DNA of 64,000 bases, taken from positions 200,190,899 through 200,254,898 of the forward strand of contig NC_134397.1 of the NCBI RefSeq assembly GCF_050003625.1, read 5' to 3'. This DNA is from Haematobia irritans. Taxonomy: Eukaryota; Arthropoda; Insecta; Diptera; Muscidae. Below are positions 1-10,801 of this stretch, one piece after another; position 1 is the stretch's first letter, and every line of letters starts with the position of its first letter. The notes below the pieces were generated by a model, which saw only the letters and a list, made by a program, of their open reading frames with translations, was not told the DNA's origin and ran no database searches. A program made the translations under genes and the position numbers.

Positions 1-991
1 GCGTGTATATCAACCGATCTTCCTAAAATTCCGTTCATCCGAATATTTTATGAGTCTCGAAAAACTTGCAAAATATCAGCCAAATCGGTTCAGATTTAGA
101 TATAGCTCCCATATATATCTTTCGCCCGATATGGACTAATACGATCCCAGAAGCCAGAGTTTCTATGCGTGCCAAATTTGGTTGAAATCGGTTCAGATTT
201 AGATATATCTCCCATATATAGCTTTCGCCCGATTTACACTCATATGACCACAGAGGCCAATTTTTAACTCCGATTTAGTTGAAATTTTGCACAGGGAGTA
301 GAATAAGCAGTGTAGATATGCGTGCCAAATTTGGTTGAAATCGGTTCAGATTTAGATATATCTCCCATATATAGCTTTCGCCCGATTTACACTCATATGA
401 CCACAGAGGCCAATTTTTAACTCCTACTTAGTTGAAATTTTGCAAAGGGAGTAGGATTAGCATTGTTTCTATGCGTGCCAAATTTGGTTCAAATCGGTTC
501 AGATTTAGATGTAGCTCCCATATATATGTTTTTCTGATTTCGACAAAAATTGTCAAAATACCAACATTTTGCTTGTTAAATCGCCACTGCTTTGTCGAAA
601 AGTTGTAAAAATTACTCTAATTTTCCTAAACTTCTAATACATATACATCGAGCGATAAATCATAAATAAACTTTTGCGAAGTTTCCTTAAAATTGCTTCA
701 GATTTAAATGTTTCCCATATTTCCCATATATGTAGTGGAAGTTTCTTAATAACATTGTGTTCCACCCTAGTGCATTAGCCGACTTAAAATTTGAGTCTAT
801 AGATTTTGTAGAAGTCTATCAAATTCTGTCCGGATCGAGTGATATTTAAATGTATGTATTTGGGACACACCTTTATATATAGCCCCCAACACATTTGACG
901 GATGTAATATGGTATCGAAAATTTAGATCTACAAAGTGGTGCAGGGTATAATATAGTCGGCCCCGCCCGACTCTAGACTTTCTTTACTTGT
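1..991 (+). repeat. mini-me-like element, subfamily C (head outside window)
   Basis: The body has diverged tandem units of the type 'gttcagatttagatatagctcccatatat' (seen near 85-120, 195-230, 345-375 and 495-530). It closes with a tail at about 940-991 containing GGTATAATATAGTCGG, a GGCCCCGCCCG core and ACTTG. The same tail closes elements at 1241 and 19552, and in reverse starts one at 40709. Heads of this family elsewhere (18078, 42591) carry the TATACCC hairpin and GTCY tract of dipteran mini-me elements. No coding potential is seen. Confidence 0.75.
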
Positions 992-997
992 ATTTTA

Positions 998-1241
998 TTA
1001 ACATTGTGTTCCACCCTAGTGCATTAGCCGACTTAAATTTTGAGTCTATAGATTTTGTAGAAGTCTATCAAATTCTGTCCAGATCGATTGATATGTAAAT
1101 GTATGTATTTGGGACAAACCTTTATATATAGCCCCAAACACATTTGACGGATGTGATATGGTATCGAAAATTTAGATCTACAAAATGGTGCAGGGTATAA
1201 TATAGTCGGCCCCGCCCGACTTTAGACTTTCCTTACTTGTT
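998..1241 (+). repeat. Second copy of subfamily C tail
   Basis: About 240 bp that nearly repeats 747-990, starting at AACATTGTGTTCC and ending at the same TTACTTGTT. Only the tail is duplicated. It directly abuts the truncated mariner on its right. Confidence 0.75.
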
Positions 1242-2320
1242 ATTATTCAACATAGTTCCCTTCAAGAGCGATACAATGATTATAACGGCCTTCCAATTTT
1301 TTGATACCATTTTGGTAGTACTCCTTCGGTTTTGCCTCAAAATAGGCCTCAGTTTCGGCGATCACCTCTTCATTGCAGCCAAATTTTTTCCCTGCGAGTA
1401 TCCTTTTGAGGTCTGAAAACAAGAAAAAGTCGCTGGGCCCAGATCTGGAGAATACGGTGGGTGGGGGAAGCAATTCGAAACCCAATTCATGAATTTTTGC
1501 CATCGTTCTCAATGACTTGTGGCACGGTGCGTTGTCTGGGTGGAACAATATTTTTTTCTTCTTCATATGGGGCCGTTTTGCCGCGATTTCGACCTTCAAA
1601 CGCTCCAATAACGCCATATAATAGTCACTGTTGATGGTTTTTCCCTTCTCAAGAATAATCTATACAAATTATTCCATGCGCATCCCAAAAAACAGAGGAC
1701 TTTTGAGTCTTTCCACGCGAACTTTTGAGTCTTTCCACGCTTAGGAGACGGTTCACCGTTCGCTGTCCACTCAGCCGACTATCGATTGGACTCAGGAGTG
1801 TAGTGATGGAGCCATGTTTCATCCAAAGATATGACCAACACGTTCCTTTGATATCTTTAAGGCCTCTGCTATCTCGATCAACTTCATTTTACGGTCATTC
1901 AAAATCATTTTATGGATTTTTGTGATGTTTTCGTCGGTAACCACCTCTTTCGGGCGTCCACTGGGTTCACCGTCCTCCGTGCTCATTTCACCACGCTTGA
2001 ATTTTGCATACCAATCAATTATTGTTGATTTCTCTGGGGCAGAGCCCGGAAACTCATTATCAAGCCAAGTTTTTGCTTCCACCGTATTTTTTCCCTTCAG
2101 AAAACAGTATTTTATTAAAACACGAAATTCCTTTTTTTCCATTTTTTCATAATAACAAAAGTTGCTTCACAAAAGACGCTCTATCTCACAAACTAATTGA
2201 CTTACAGTCGTCAAATTTTGACACGAATCATTTGAAGTTTGGTACTATATAAAAATAATATGCATTTAATACTAGCGACGCCAGCTATGTGTCAGACCGG
2301 GGACTTATCAGCCAACCTGT
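1241..2320 (-). mobile_element. mariner, irritans-like, truncated and internally deleted copy
   Basis: The right end is an intact terminal repeat (about 2289-2320, ending CCAACCTGT) followed by TA, matching the ends of the copy at 58012-60937 and resembling irritans-subfamily (Himar-type) ends. The left terminal repeat is missing: the sequence starts just before the transposase stop, where a mini-me tail abuts it. Relative to the second copy, about 150 bp of the centre is gone near 1830, and a 21-22 bp stretch (ACTTTTGAGTCTTTCCACGC) is duplicated near 1698-1741. Confidence 0.85.
1243..2142 (-). pseudogene. mariner transposase pseudogene
   Basis: Two out-of-frame pieces remain. The amino-terminal piece (2142 down to about 1822) starts MEKKEFRVLIKYC and has the helix-turn-helix region ending in ISKERVGHI. 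The carboxy-terminal piece (1617-1243) has FHPDNAPCHKS, where the second catalytic Asp lies, and a mutated PSDFFLF region around the third Asp. The expected YSPDLAPSD stretch is garbled (TVFSRSGPSDFF). The middle, including the first catalytic Asp region, is deleted. The family (DD34D, cut-and-paste at TA) normally has about 345 residues; this copy cannot make active enzyme. Confidence 0.85.
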
Positions 2321-3230
2321 TATGGTAGACTATTTCATATTTCAGACCCATTTTCAATGGGATTTTCTTCCAATTGACTGGATAGTTCCACAGAGAATAT
2401 ATTTAATATGATATTTAAGGGTGTCAAGTTTGTTCTAATTTGGTTCAGATTTAGTTAAACCCTTAATATGTTCGTTCTTCCGGTTTATACAAATATGGCA
2501 AAAATTCCCCTACTTTACCCAAAATTTTGTGATGATTTCCCCATATCTTAGTCATATCCTACACACTGTAATGCAAGACTTTCCAAAGATCGGTTGAGTT
2601 TCAAATAAGTCTACAATTCGCCCAATTTGACCAATAATATATCACAACCCACAATTAACAACAATATCCCTTTTTTTACAAACATTGTGTTTCATCCCAG
2701 TGCGTTAGCCGATTTAAATTTTAATTCTAGAGATTTTGTAGAAGTACAAAAAAAATGTCTCCATTATAAGTATTTGTATCTGGAAATGCAAACCTAGCTC
2801 CCAGCAAATTTGAGGAAGTTGAGATGGTAACACTAATGTTGGTCTACATAGTGGTGAAGAAGGGGCATTGATCATTCAAATTGCCGCAGTTCCGATTTTC
2901 TCGACCTCATTCGAGGAATGGGGGTAAAAGTCTACAACATTTCGATTTCAAATCATATGAAATGTGTTATTTCATAGCTTTTTCTTATGTATGTGTTAAT
3001 TAATAAATTTTTGCATCAATATATATTACATTTTAAAAAATTGGTGCTCCAAATATTTTATGCCTTTTAAAGTGTCAAATAAGGTCGCAAATAAATATGA
3101 ATTTAATATAATTGATTATTGTCGCTCTGTGACATTTATAGATAATAATAATTGCTATAGATTTATAAACGGCTTCAGTATTCTAATTATAAATATAAAC
3201 AAATCTCTAGAAAATAATCTCAATAATAAC
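2321..3230. other. AT-rich spacer upstream of cystatin 1, with a mini-me C remnant
   Basis: No gene is visible. About 2684-2860 is a decayed subfamily C tail region (CATTGTGTTTCATCCCAG, then GATTTTGTAGAAGT). The rest is AT-rich DNA, probably containing upstream regulatory sequence of cystatin 1, but I cannot point to specific sites. Confidence 0.5.
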
Positions 3231-3233
3231 CTT

Positions 3234-3270
3234 TATAAAAGCCAAAGTAGCGTTCAATATGAAAATTAGT
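3234..3270 (+). promoter_or_regulatory. Core promoter of cystatin 1
   Basis: TATAAAAG at 3234-3241 is followed about 30 bp later by an initiator-like TTAGT (3266-3270), about 95 bp before the ATG at 3363. The spacing fits an insect Pol II promoter; the initiator match is weak. Confidence 0.5.
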
Positions 3271-3362
3271 CTCATCTTTGCTATCGAAAAGCAAACACAA
3301 CGCTCTTCACTTTGCTGTAATTAGCCAAACAAATAAGCGTGCAATAAACGAAACGAAAAAAA

Positions 3363-6300
3363 ATGAATAGAATTTTTCTATTTACCCTCAGCTTAGCTGT
3401 TGTTTGCATTGTGATTAATGCTCAACCTAGTGAACCGGTAGATTAAACTTGATTTTAAATTAAGCCATACATACAATGTACCTTAATACTGACCTTTCAT
3501 ATTTGTTATTGTCGATTTTGAAGAAACTAAAGCTGCTCGGTAGCGTTGAACAATTGGAGGGCCCAAAGAAGAAGGAAGCAGTAGATGTATTAGAAAATTC
3601 ACTGAAAAAGATAGCTGCAGGAGAGAAGGGTCCTCACTACGAGTAAGTGCAGATTGTAAAATAATTAATGGATGAGAGAAAAACAAGTATATACGGCAGT
3701 AAGTTCGGCCAGGCCGAATCTTATGTACCCTCCACCATGGATTGCATAGAAACTTGTACTAAAGACCGTCATCCACAATCGAATTATTTGGGTTGGGTTA
3801 ACACTTGCCGATGGCAAGGTATCTTAAAACTTCTTAACGCCGTCTTCTCAATTGTAAGTTAGTCCATACGGGGTATATATTAAACAAAAACAAGTATATA
3901 CAGCACTAAGTTCGGCCAGGCCGAAGCTTATGTACCCTCCATCATGGATTGCGTAGAAACTTCTTCTAAACACTGCCATCCAGAACCGAATTACTTAAGT
4001 TGCGGTAACGCTTGCCGATGGCAAGGTATCTTAAAACCTCCTAACACCATCTTCTAAATTGTATGTAAGTCCATACGTGGTATATATTAAATCAAAAAAG
4101 ATCGATCCAATACGTATATAATTCAGTTTGACAAAGTAGACATAAAATTTTTACAAAATTTTCTACAGAAATAAAATTTTCACAACATTTTCTATAGAAA
4201 TAAAAATTTTGACAAAAATTTCTACAGAAATAAAATTTTAACAAAATTTTCTCTAGGAGAAATAAAATTTTGACAAAATTTTCTATAGAAATAAAATTTT
4301 GGTAGATTATTTTTGGCTCTAGTGGCAACCATGATTATGAACCGATATGGACCAATTTTTGTGTGATTGGACCAATTTTAGTATGGTTGTTAGCGACCAT
4401 ATACTAACACCACGTTCCTAATTTGAACCGGATCGGAAGAATTTTGCTCCTCCAAGATGCTCCGGAGGTCAAATCTGGAGAACGTTTTATATGGGGGCTA
4501 TATATAATTATGGACCGATATGGACCAATTCTGGCACGGTTGTTAAAGATCATATACTAACACCATGTTCCAAATTACAACCGGATTGGATGAAATTTGC
4601 TTCTCTTGGAGACTTCGCAAGCCAAATCTGGGGATCGGTTTATATGGGGGCTATATATAATTATGAACCGATGTGGACCAATTTTTGCATGGTTGTTAGA
4701 GACCATATACCAATATCATGTACCAAATTTCAGGCGGATCGGATGAAATTTTCTTCTCTTTGAGGCTCCGCAACCCAAATCTGGGGATCGGTTTATATGG
4801 GGGCTATATATAATTATGGACCGATGTGGACCAATTTTTGCATGATTGTTAAAGACCATATACCAACATCATGTACCAAATTTCAGCCGGATCGGATGAA
4901 ATTTGCTTCTCTTAGAGGCTCCAGAAGCCAAATCTGGGGATCGGTTTATATGGGGACTTTATATAATTATGGACCGATGTGGACCAATTTTTGCACGGTT
5001 GTTAGAGACCATATACCAACACCATATACCAAATTTCAGCCGGATCGGATGAAATATGCTTCTGTTAGAGGCTCCACAAGCCAAATCTGAGGGTCCCTTT
5101 ATATGGGGGCTATACGTAAAAGTTGACCGATATGGCCCATTTCCAATACCATCCGACCTACATCGATAACAACTACTTGTGCCAAGTTTCAAGTCGATAG
5201 CTTGTTTCGTTCGGAAGTTAGCGTGATTTCAACAGACGGACGGACGGACATGCTTAGATCGACTCAGAATTTTACCACGACCCAGAATATATATACTTTA
5301 TGGGGTCTTGGAGCAATATTTCGATGTGTTACAAACGGAATGACAAAGTTAATATACCCCCATCCTATGATGGAAGGTATAAAAAGGCCGATTAAATATG
5401 TATATAATTCAGTTTGACAAAATTTTATATAAAAATTTGAGGACACTTCCCGAAGATAAATTTAAAGATTTCACCTACACTCAAAAAAAAGTGAACTCTC
5501 TATTTCACTAAAGCCAATTTAACTTTATTTTATTTCATGGAATTATTATGTTGGGAGAAAGTTTCATTTACTCTAATAATTTTTTGCGTACATTAGTTAA
5601 ATTAACTAAAACACGGGAAAAAATTATCCTCAAATTAAGCAAAAAGATTTATTAAATTCGCGCTTCCCACAAAATAGTACATTATTTCTTTAAATTTGTA
5701 AATTTTACCAAAAATGCGTTCATCATGAACTTCGTATGTCACTAAAGACATTCTTGCCTTTTTTAACTCCAAGTTTTTCCTTCAAACTACAAAATTTTCT
5801 TTGACAAGTGAAAAAAATTAATTATGCCTAATAAATTTTCTTGCATTTGTCGAAAAATATTTACTTATTTTTATGATATCGGCGACATGTCAGCGTTTGT
5901 AATACTGTTTAGTTAAAATTTTCGAAAAATATTCAAAATTTTCTAAAATTAACCAAAAATTTTCTTCCTGGTGGGTTCACTGTTTTTTCAGTGTATGACG
6001 ACTATATCAGATTCTGGATTTATAAGAACCATTTTTGTTTGAGTTTTAGGGAAATCATTAACATCTCTTGTAAGAGTGCAAGAAAATTATAAAATAACGT
6101 CTTGATTTGAAATCTTAAATCTGTAGATTTTCACCCGAGAAGTAAAATCTGGAAATTTTACATTGAGTTTCAAGCAATTTTCATGATCAGTACGCCTTCT
6201 ATACCCTCAAGAAGTGAAGTCGGTCTATATGGAGGCATTACCTAATGGACCGATAAAAACTTAATCCGATACACGTTTTTGTGAGCCTAAAATACCAGAA

Positions 6301-9300
6301 TATTTACAATTTCAGGAAAATCAGATAAAAACTACGGTTTCTAGAAACCCAAGGAGTTAAATTGGGAGATCGTTCTTATGGGGGCTATACTAAAATATGG
6401 ACCGATACTCACCGTTTTCGGCACACCTCTTTATGACCCGAAAATACCTCAAGATTTCCAATTTCCGTTCAGGAAGCCGAACTTTAAGCTTAATATTGAG
6501 GAAAGGGCGAAAAAGCAACGGTAGCTTTGTACTCGTGCAAAAAGGCAATAGGAAAAAGTGGGGACTAAAACCAAAAATTGTGCATTGGCTATACGCGGCA
6601 GTGGATAGACCTATAATGCTATATGGTGTTGTAGTCTGGTGGTCAGCACTTCACCAGCCAACAAGTTTAGACAAAGTTCAGCGTATGGCGTGTTTGTGTA
6701 TCTCAGGCGCATTCAGCAAGACAGGAAAAAATTCCCTTAATGTCATGCTGCATCTATTGCCTTTAGACATTTTGGCCAAACAGTCAGCTGCAACAAAGTC
6801 TGTGTGGTTGCGCGAGCTATCGCTGTGGTCGGAAAAAAGTTACGGTCACAGTTCGGTCCTCAAAATAATGCCATATGTGCCTAACGTAGGCGATTACACT
6901 TTGGCGAGTCCACTTTTCGACAAAAAGTTTGAGACTCTAATCCCCAACAGTGAGGCGTGTTGTACACAGACCCCGGGGAATAAAGAATATATAGATTTCT
7001 ACACTGATGGCTCAAAATTGGATGGACAATTGGGTTTCGGAGTATATTCTAATGATCTGGAACTTCGAATAGCGAAAAGATTACCTAATCACTGTAATGT
7101 TTTTCAGGCTGAAATATTAGCAATAAGAGAGGTGGCGAATTGGCTGAGAAGTAATGTTCCAAAAAATGTGGGCATTAATATATACTCAGACAGCCAACCT
7201 GCAATAAAATCCTTGGACTCTGTGTTCCTCAACTCGAAAACGGCCATCGACTGCCGCAAATCTCTCAATGAGATGGCTGAGCAGTACAATATTCACCTAA
7301 TATGGGTGCCTGGCCATAGGAACATACCGCGGAACTGAGAAGCGGATGAGTTGGCAAGGCTAGGGACTACCTTACATATTCCAGAGGAACTAGAATCTGT
7401 TGGTATGCTCCTGGCTACCTGCAAGCTCATGCTGCGTGAGAAGGCTGTTATGATGGCAAATGTTCGATGGGATAATTTCAAGGGCTGTAATGACACCAAG
7501 CAAATATGGCCCCATTTAAACTTAAACCGCACACTAGATATGCTAGTGTTCTCAAGGCGTCAGATATCACTCCTGATATCTGCTATAACGGGTCGCTGCC
7601 TGATAGGCGATTTTGCAAAAACTATTGGCGCGAAGTATAATGACTATTGTATGAGCTGTCATGATGCGGAGGAAAAGGAATCAATTAAACACCTCTTGTG
7701 TGAGTGTCCTGCATTTTGTGTAAAGCGCAAGCAACTTTTAGGAGCATTACTGGCGGATCTGGAAAACGTTAACTTAAGCAGTCTGCTAATGTTTTTGGAA
7801 GAATCTGGTTGGTTCAACAAAGAAAAATAATCAAGAAGGTTCAGCGGTTAACACTAGAAGTGCCCATATGTAATAGGTCCTTTTAGTTAATGTGGTATCA
7901 CAATGGACTGAATAGTCTAAGTGAGCCTGAATTTTAATCGGGCTGCCACTTTAACCTAACCTGACCTATCCAATTTCAGGCAAATTGCATAAAAAACTTC
8001 GGATTCTAGAAGCCCAAGAAGTAAAATCGGGATATCGGTCTATATGGGGGCTATACAAAAACATGGACCGATACTCACCATTTGTGGCTGCCACCGTGGT
8101 GCAATGGTTAGCATGCCCACCTTGCATACACAAGGTCGTGGGTTCGATTCCTGCTTCGACCAAACACCAAAAAATTTTCAGCGGTGGATTATCCCACCTC
8201 AGTAATGCTGGTGACATTTCTGAGGGTTTCAAAGCTTCTCTAAGTGGTTTCACTGCAATGTGGAACGCCGTTCGGACTCGGTTATAAAAAGGAGGTCCCT
8301 TGTCATTGAGCTTAACAAGGAATCGGGCAGCACTCAGTGATAAGAGAGAAGTTCACCAATGTGGTATCACAATGGACTGAATAGTCTCAGTGAGCCTGAT
8401 ACATCGGGCTGTCACCTAACCTAACCTAACCATACCAAAACATGGACCGATGCTCATAATTTTTGGCACACCTCTTTACGGTTCGAAAGTACCTCTCAAT
8501 TTCCAATTTCAGGCAAATTGGATAAAAGCTACGGTTTCTATAAGCCCAAGAAATAAAATAGGAAGATCGGTCTATATAGCCCTCAAAAATATGGACCGAT
8601 ACTCAGACGAGTTTGTGCAAAATTTCAGCACGATTGCTTCATTATTGAAGACTGTAGCGTAATTACAACAGACAGACAGACAGCTAGACAGCCAGACTGA
8701 CAGACAGACATACGGAAAGACGGACATCGTTATATCGTCTTAGACTTTTTCCCTGATCAAGAATATATATACTTTATATAGTCGGTAATCGATATTTCGA
8801 TGTGTTACAAACGGAATGACAAACTTATTATACCCCCGTCACCATTCTATGGTGGTGGGTATAAAAATGAACTGAAAACAGAAAAAAGTCATTAGAACGG
8901 TTATTGATTTTTCCACCCAATTTCAGATCATACATTTTTTTCAGACATTCTTGGGATAAGAAAATTTTAATTTCATTCATCACAGTCAGAAATCGATATT
9001 GCGATGTTTTATAAACGGAATGACACACTTCTTATGGTGGTGTATATAAAAATAGGCTGGCAAAATTTCAGCACGATAACTTCATTATTGATAACTACAA
9101 CAGACTATAAATTATTTTATCGTTTTATAATTTCACCTTACTATACAGTGTGGTTGATGTGTATTGCAACCAGTTTCAGATTGCTATCATTTCTAAACCG
9201 CTCGTGTGACATCTGACAGATTTGTTCCAGTAACAGTTCGTTTCATTGTTTACATGCTTGCAATAGCATGTTTATATATTGCAATCATAAATAAAGTTAT

Positions 9301-10745
9301 TCATTACAATTTCAGACGTGAAAGTTTTATATTTGGCTGGAAAATCGCAAGCTACCGTCGCAAAGTGGTTCCAAATCGCACTTTTTTGGAAATAATTCTG
9401 CAACTTTTGAACGGATAAATATACACCCAGAGAAGGAATATGATCACCTCAAACATGTTTCAAGAGCAAAATGTTATTTTTGGATGGTGACCATGTAACA
9501 TGTTCGCTGCAACCATGTTATTTTCTCCGAAATTGTGTATGTGTTTTCTGAAAACATGTTATGTTTGCCGAGAAAACAACATTTTTGCCACAAACATTTT
9601 ACATGGTTACCATCCAAAAATAACATTTTGCTCTTGAAACATGTTTGAGGTGATCATATTCCTTCTCTGGGTATATCAATATTTTTTCGTGTGTGAAAGC
9701 TGAGGTGTTTTCTTCTAAGTTTGAAAATTTGTGGGTCCCTAGTAGATCCACGGGCTGGCCTGTAGGCGTTGTGAGTTGGTTACCTCGAGGTATGAAATTT
9801 TGTTTTAGCTGTCAACTCCACAATTTTGAACCGATTTCAATTTTTTCTAATTTGTGGACTTTACAACTTTTAATCTAAAGCGCATAAAGTATACATATTC
9901 TGGGTCGTGGTGAAATTTTGAGTCGATCTGAGCATGTCCGTCCGTCCGTCTGTTGAAATCACGCTAACTTCCGAACGAAACAAGCTATCGACCATATCAG
10001 TCCATAATCATATATAGCCCCCATATAAACCGATCCCGAGATTTGGTTTTGGAGCCTCTTGGAGGAGCGAATTTCATCCGATTCAGTTGAAATTTGGTAC
10101 ATTGTGCTAGTATATGGCCGTTAACAACCATGCCTAAGTAGGTCCATATCGGCCTATAGTTATATATAGCCCTGAGATAAATCGATCCCCAATAACAAAA
10201 AATTGGTCATATCAAGTTCATAATTGTATATAGCCCCCATATAAGCGACCCCCATATTTCAATTCTGGCTATCTACGTATTGTCTAATATATACCACGTA
10301 TGGAATAACTCACAATTTAGAAAACGATATTAAGAAGTTTTAAGATACCACAACCCAAGTAATTCGATTGTCGATGAGAGTCTTTCGTAGAAGTTTCTAC
10401 GCAATCCATGGTGGAGAGTACATAAGCTTCGGCCTGGCCGAACTTACGGCTGTATATACTTGTTTATTTTATTATTATTTTTTTTAATAGTGTAAAATGC
10501 CAATTATAATAAGCTAATCAATTTTGTTTTTTCTATACAGATTGGATAAAGTTCATACCGCCTTCAAACAACGCGTAGCTGGTTTGCTATATAAAATAAA
10601 CGCTGACATCATTGACAATGACAACGAAGAGAAAAGTAAAAACTGCAATATCGAAATTTGGTCAAGACCATGGTTGGAAAATGGTATTCAAGTAACTTTA
10701 AAATGCAACGAAGAAGACGAATTAGTTTTTAGCCATAGTGCCTAG
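3363..10745 (+). CDS. Cystatin 1, secreted cysteine protease inhibitor (3 exons)
   Basis: Predicted secreted type-2-like cystatin (family I25, sarcocystatin-like) that would inhibit papain-type cysteine proteases. Exon 1, 3363-3437, encodes a signal peptide (MNRIFLFTLSLAVVCIVINA). Exon 2, 3524-3642, carries the amino-terminal Gly region (LLGSVEQLEG) and the helix (AAGEKGPHYE). Exon 3, 10541-10745, carries the inhibitory loop QRVAG, a good QxVxG match, then a Cys pair (NCNIEIW and LKC), the second loop PWLENG and the ending FSHSA. The exon 2 donor GTAAGT splits a codon in phase 2 and the exon 3 acceptor restores it, giving 132 residues. The exon 2 start is uncertain: AG at 3523 or at 3532, both in phase, the latter giving 129 residues. 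Intron 2 is 6,898 nt of transposons. Unlike cystatins 2 and 3, no 33-nt micro-exon is found, and the exon 1 donor (GTAGAT) is weak. The reading frame is intact, so I call it a gene and not a pseudogene. Confidence 0.85.
3678..3878 (-). repeat. mini-me A tail fragment
   Basis: Reverse-oriented tail: ACAAGTATATACGGC, the GGCCAGGCC palindrome, the TACCCTCCACCATGG motif and GTAGTCCATACGGGGTATATATTA. It is cut where a second tail begins at about 3884. Confidence 0.75.
3884..5395 (-). repeat. mini-me-like element, subfamily A, near full length
   Basis: Reverse orientation. The tail (GGCCAGGCCGAAGC) is at 3885-3945. A 29-bp array follows at 4135-4312, then about five units of a roughly 152-bp repeat (4330-5150), a GACGGACGGACGG tract (5234-5246) and the head hairpin TACCCCCATCCTATGATGG near 5356-5378. 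The order head, (TA)n, (GTCY)n, body, tail is the mini-me layout known in Diptera. It lies inside intron 2 of cystatin 1. The long open frames in it follow the repeat period and are not genes. Confidence 0.8.
4135..4312. repeat. 29-bp satellite array inside mini-me A
   Basis: About six copies of a 29-bp unit with core TTTTCTATAGAAATAAAA and GACAAAA, the same unit as the long arrays at 45160-48990. Confidence 0.85.
5478..5993. mobile_element. CAC...GTG non-autonomous element
   Basis: Starts CACTCAAAAAAAAGTGAAC and ends GTTCACTGTTTTTTCAGTG, an imperfect terminal inverted repeat of about 19 bp, flanked on both sides by TA (5476-5477, 5994-5995). The uninterrupted host repeat at about 22168-22188 reads through this point with a single TA, confirming a 2-bp duplication. 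There is no transposase. A reverse-oriented relative lies at 24258-24630. Confidence 0.8.
6466..7830 (+). pseudogene. LINE ORF2 carboxy-terminal fragment (connection, RNase H, zinc motif)
   Basis: After the end of the reverse transcriptase region (GLKPKIVHWLYAAVDRP, then a conserved W-rich stretch) comes an RNase H domain: DFYTDGSKLDG (first Asp), FQAEILAI (Glu), YSDSQPAIKSL (Asp) and EADELARLG (final Asp). A CCHC-type motif, CMSCHDAEEKESIKHLLCEC, follows at 7649-7708. Disabling lesions are a 1-base deletion near 6515, which gives an internal stop in the original frame, and a TGA at 7336-7338 where Cys or Trp would be expected just before EADELAR. Nuclease and polymerase domains are absent. 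Confidence 0.85.
6466..7968 (+). mobile_element. 5'-truncated LINE with RNase H (I/R1/LOA-like)
   Basis: Inserted in mini-me B with a 9-bp duplication TCCAATTTC at 6457-6465 and 7969-7977. It retains only the carboxy-terminal part of ORF2 and a 3' untranslated region ending in TAACC-type repeats. The last 70-75 bp (7893-7966) match the tail of the SINE at 8086-8431. Truncation at the 5' end is typical of target-primed reverse transcription. Confidence 0.85.
8086..8431 (+). mobile_element. tRNA-derived SINE with LINE-like 3' tail
   Basis: Starts GCCACCGTGG. The A box TGGTGCAATGG is at 8097-8107 and the B box GGTTCGATTCC at 8141-8151. A central body (about 8180-8345) is conserved in the other copies. 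The 3' end, about 8357-8431, matches the adjacent LINE's 3' end and finishes in TAACCTAACC repeats. The flanks look like a long, diverged duplication of about 27-30 bp (ATGGACCGAT on both sides). Other copies lie at 47008-47359, 49231-49548 and 50648-50935. Confidence 0.85.
8867..9421. other. Intronic AT-rich DNA with mini-me B head remnant
   Basis: Inside cystatin 1 intron 2. About 8985-9055 is a decayed B head (GAAATCGATATTGCGATG, ACGGAATGACACACTT, then GGTGGTGTATATAAA). I see no gene or other clear element in the rest. Confidence 0.5.
9424..9671. mobile_element. Foldback CAC...GTG element with ~75-bp arms
   Basis: The left arm 9424-9499 and right arm about 9594-9671 are near-perfect inverted repeats (one mismatch, GGTGACC against GGTAACC, before they diverge), separated by a loop of about 95 bp. 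The left end is CACCCAGAGAAGG; the right end is CCTTCTCTGGG and has lost the last TG. It is flanked by TA on both sides. Its arm sequence (ACATGTTT, CCATGTAACATG) resembles the larger element at 15170-16321. Confidence 0.8.
9878..10465 (+). repeat. mini-me A, short deleted copy
   Basis: The head is reduced: it starts in CATAAAGTATACATATTCTGGG, with the GTCY tract at 9936-9952. There are about two body units, and the tail has CCATGGTGGAGAGTAC and a GGCCTGGCCGAAC palindrome. It ends 75 bp before exon 3 of cystatin 1. Confidence 0.75.
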
Positions 10746-10795
10746 GAGGATGAGAATGAAATTATTAGTATACTCAAGGTGGTTTTGTTTAAAGA

Positions 10796-10801
10796 AATAA
10801 A
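10796..10801 (+). terminator. Cystatin 1 polyadenylation signal
   Basis: AATAAA 51 bp after the TAG stop codon; it is the first good match downstream. Confidence 0.6.

Larger units (their letters stand above)
5430..8866 (-). repeat. mini-me-like element, subfamily B, split by three insertions
   Basis: Reverse orientation; its head hairpin (CCCCCGTCACCATTC, GGTGGTGGGTATAAA) is at 8830-8866. Its GTCY-type tract (GACAGACAGAC variants, then GGAAAGACGGACATC) is at 8668-8730. The body repeats 'cttggg..tctagaaaccgtagtttttatcc'. It is interrupted by a CAC...GTG element (5478-5993), a LINE (6466-7968) and a SINE (8086-8431). The tail is missing at about 5430. Uninterrupted copies at 21041 and 62412 show the original sequence. 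Confidence 0.8.

Noticed and set aside
8097..8160. Possible functional tRNA gene
   Set aside because: It has A and B boxes but no cloverleaf acceptor pairing, and the same sequence heads several dispersed SINE copies.
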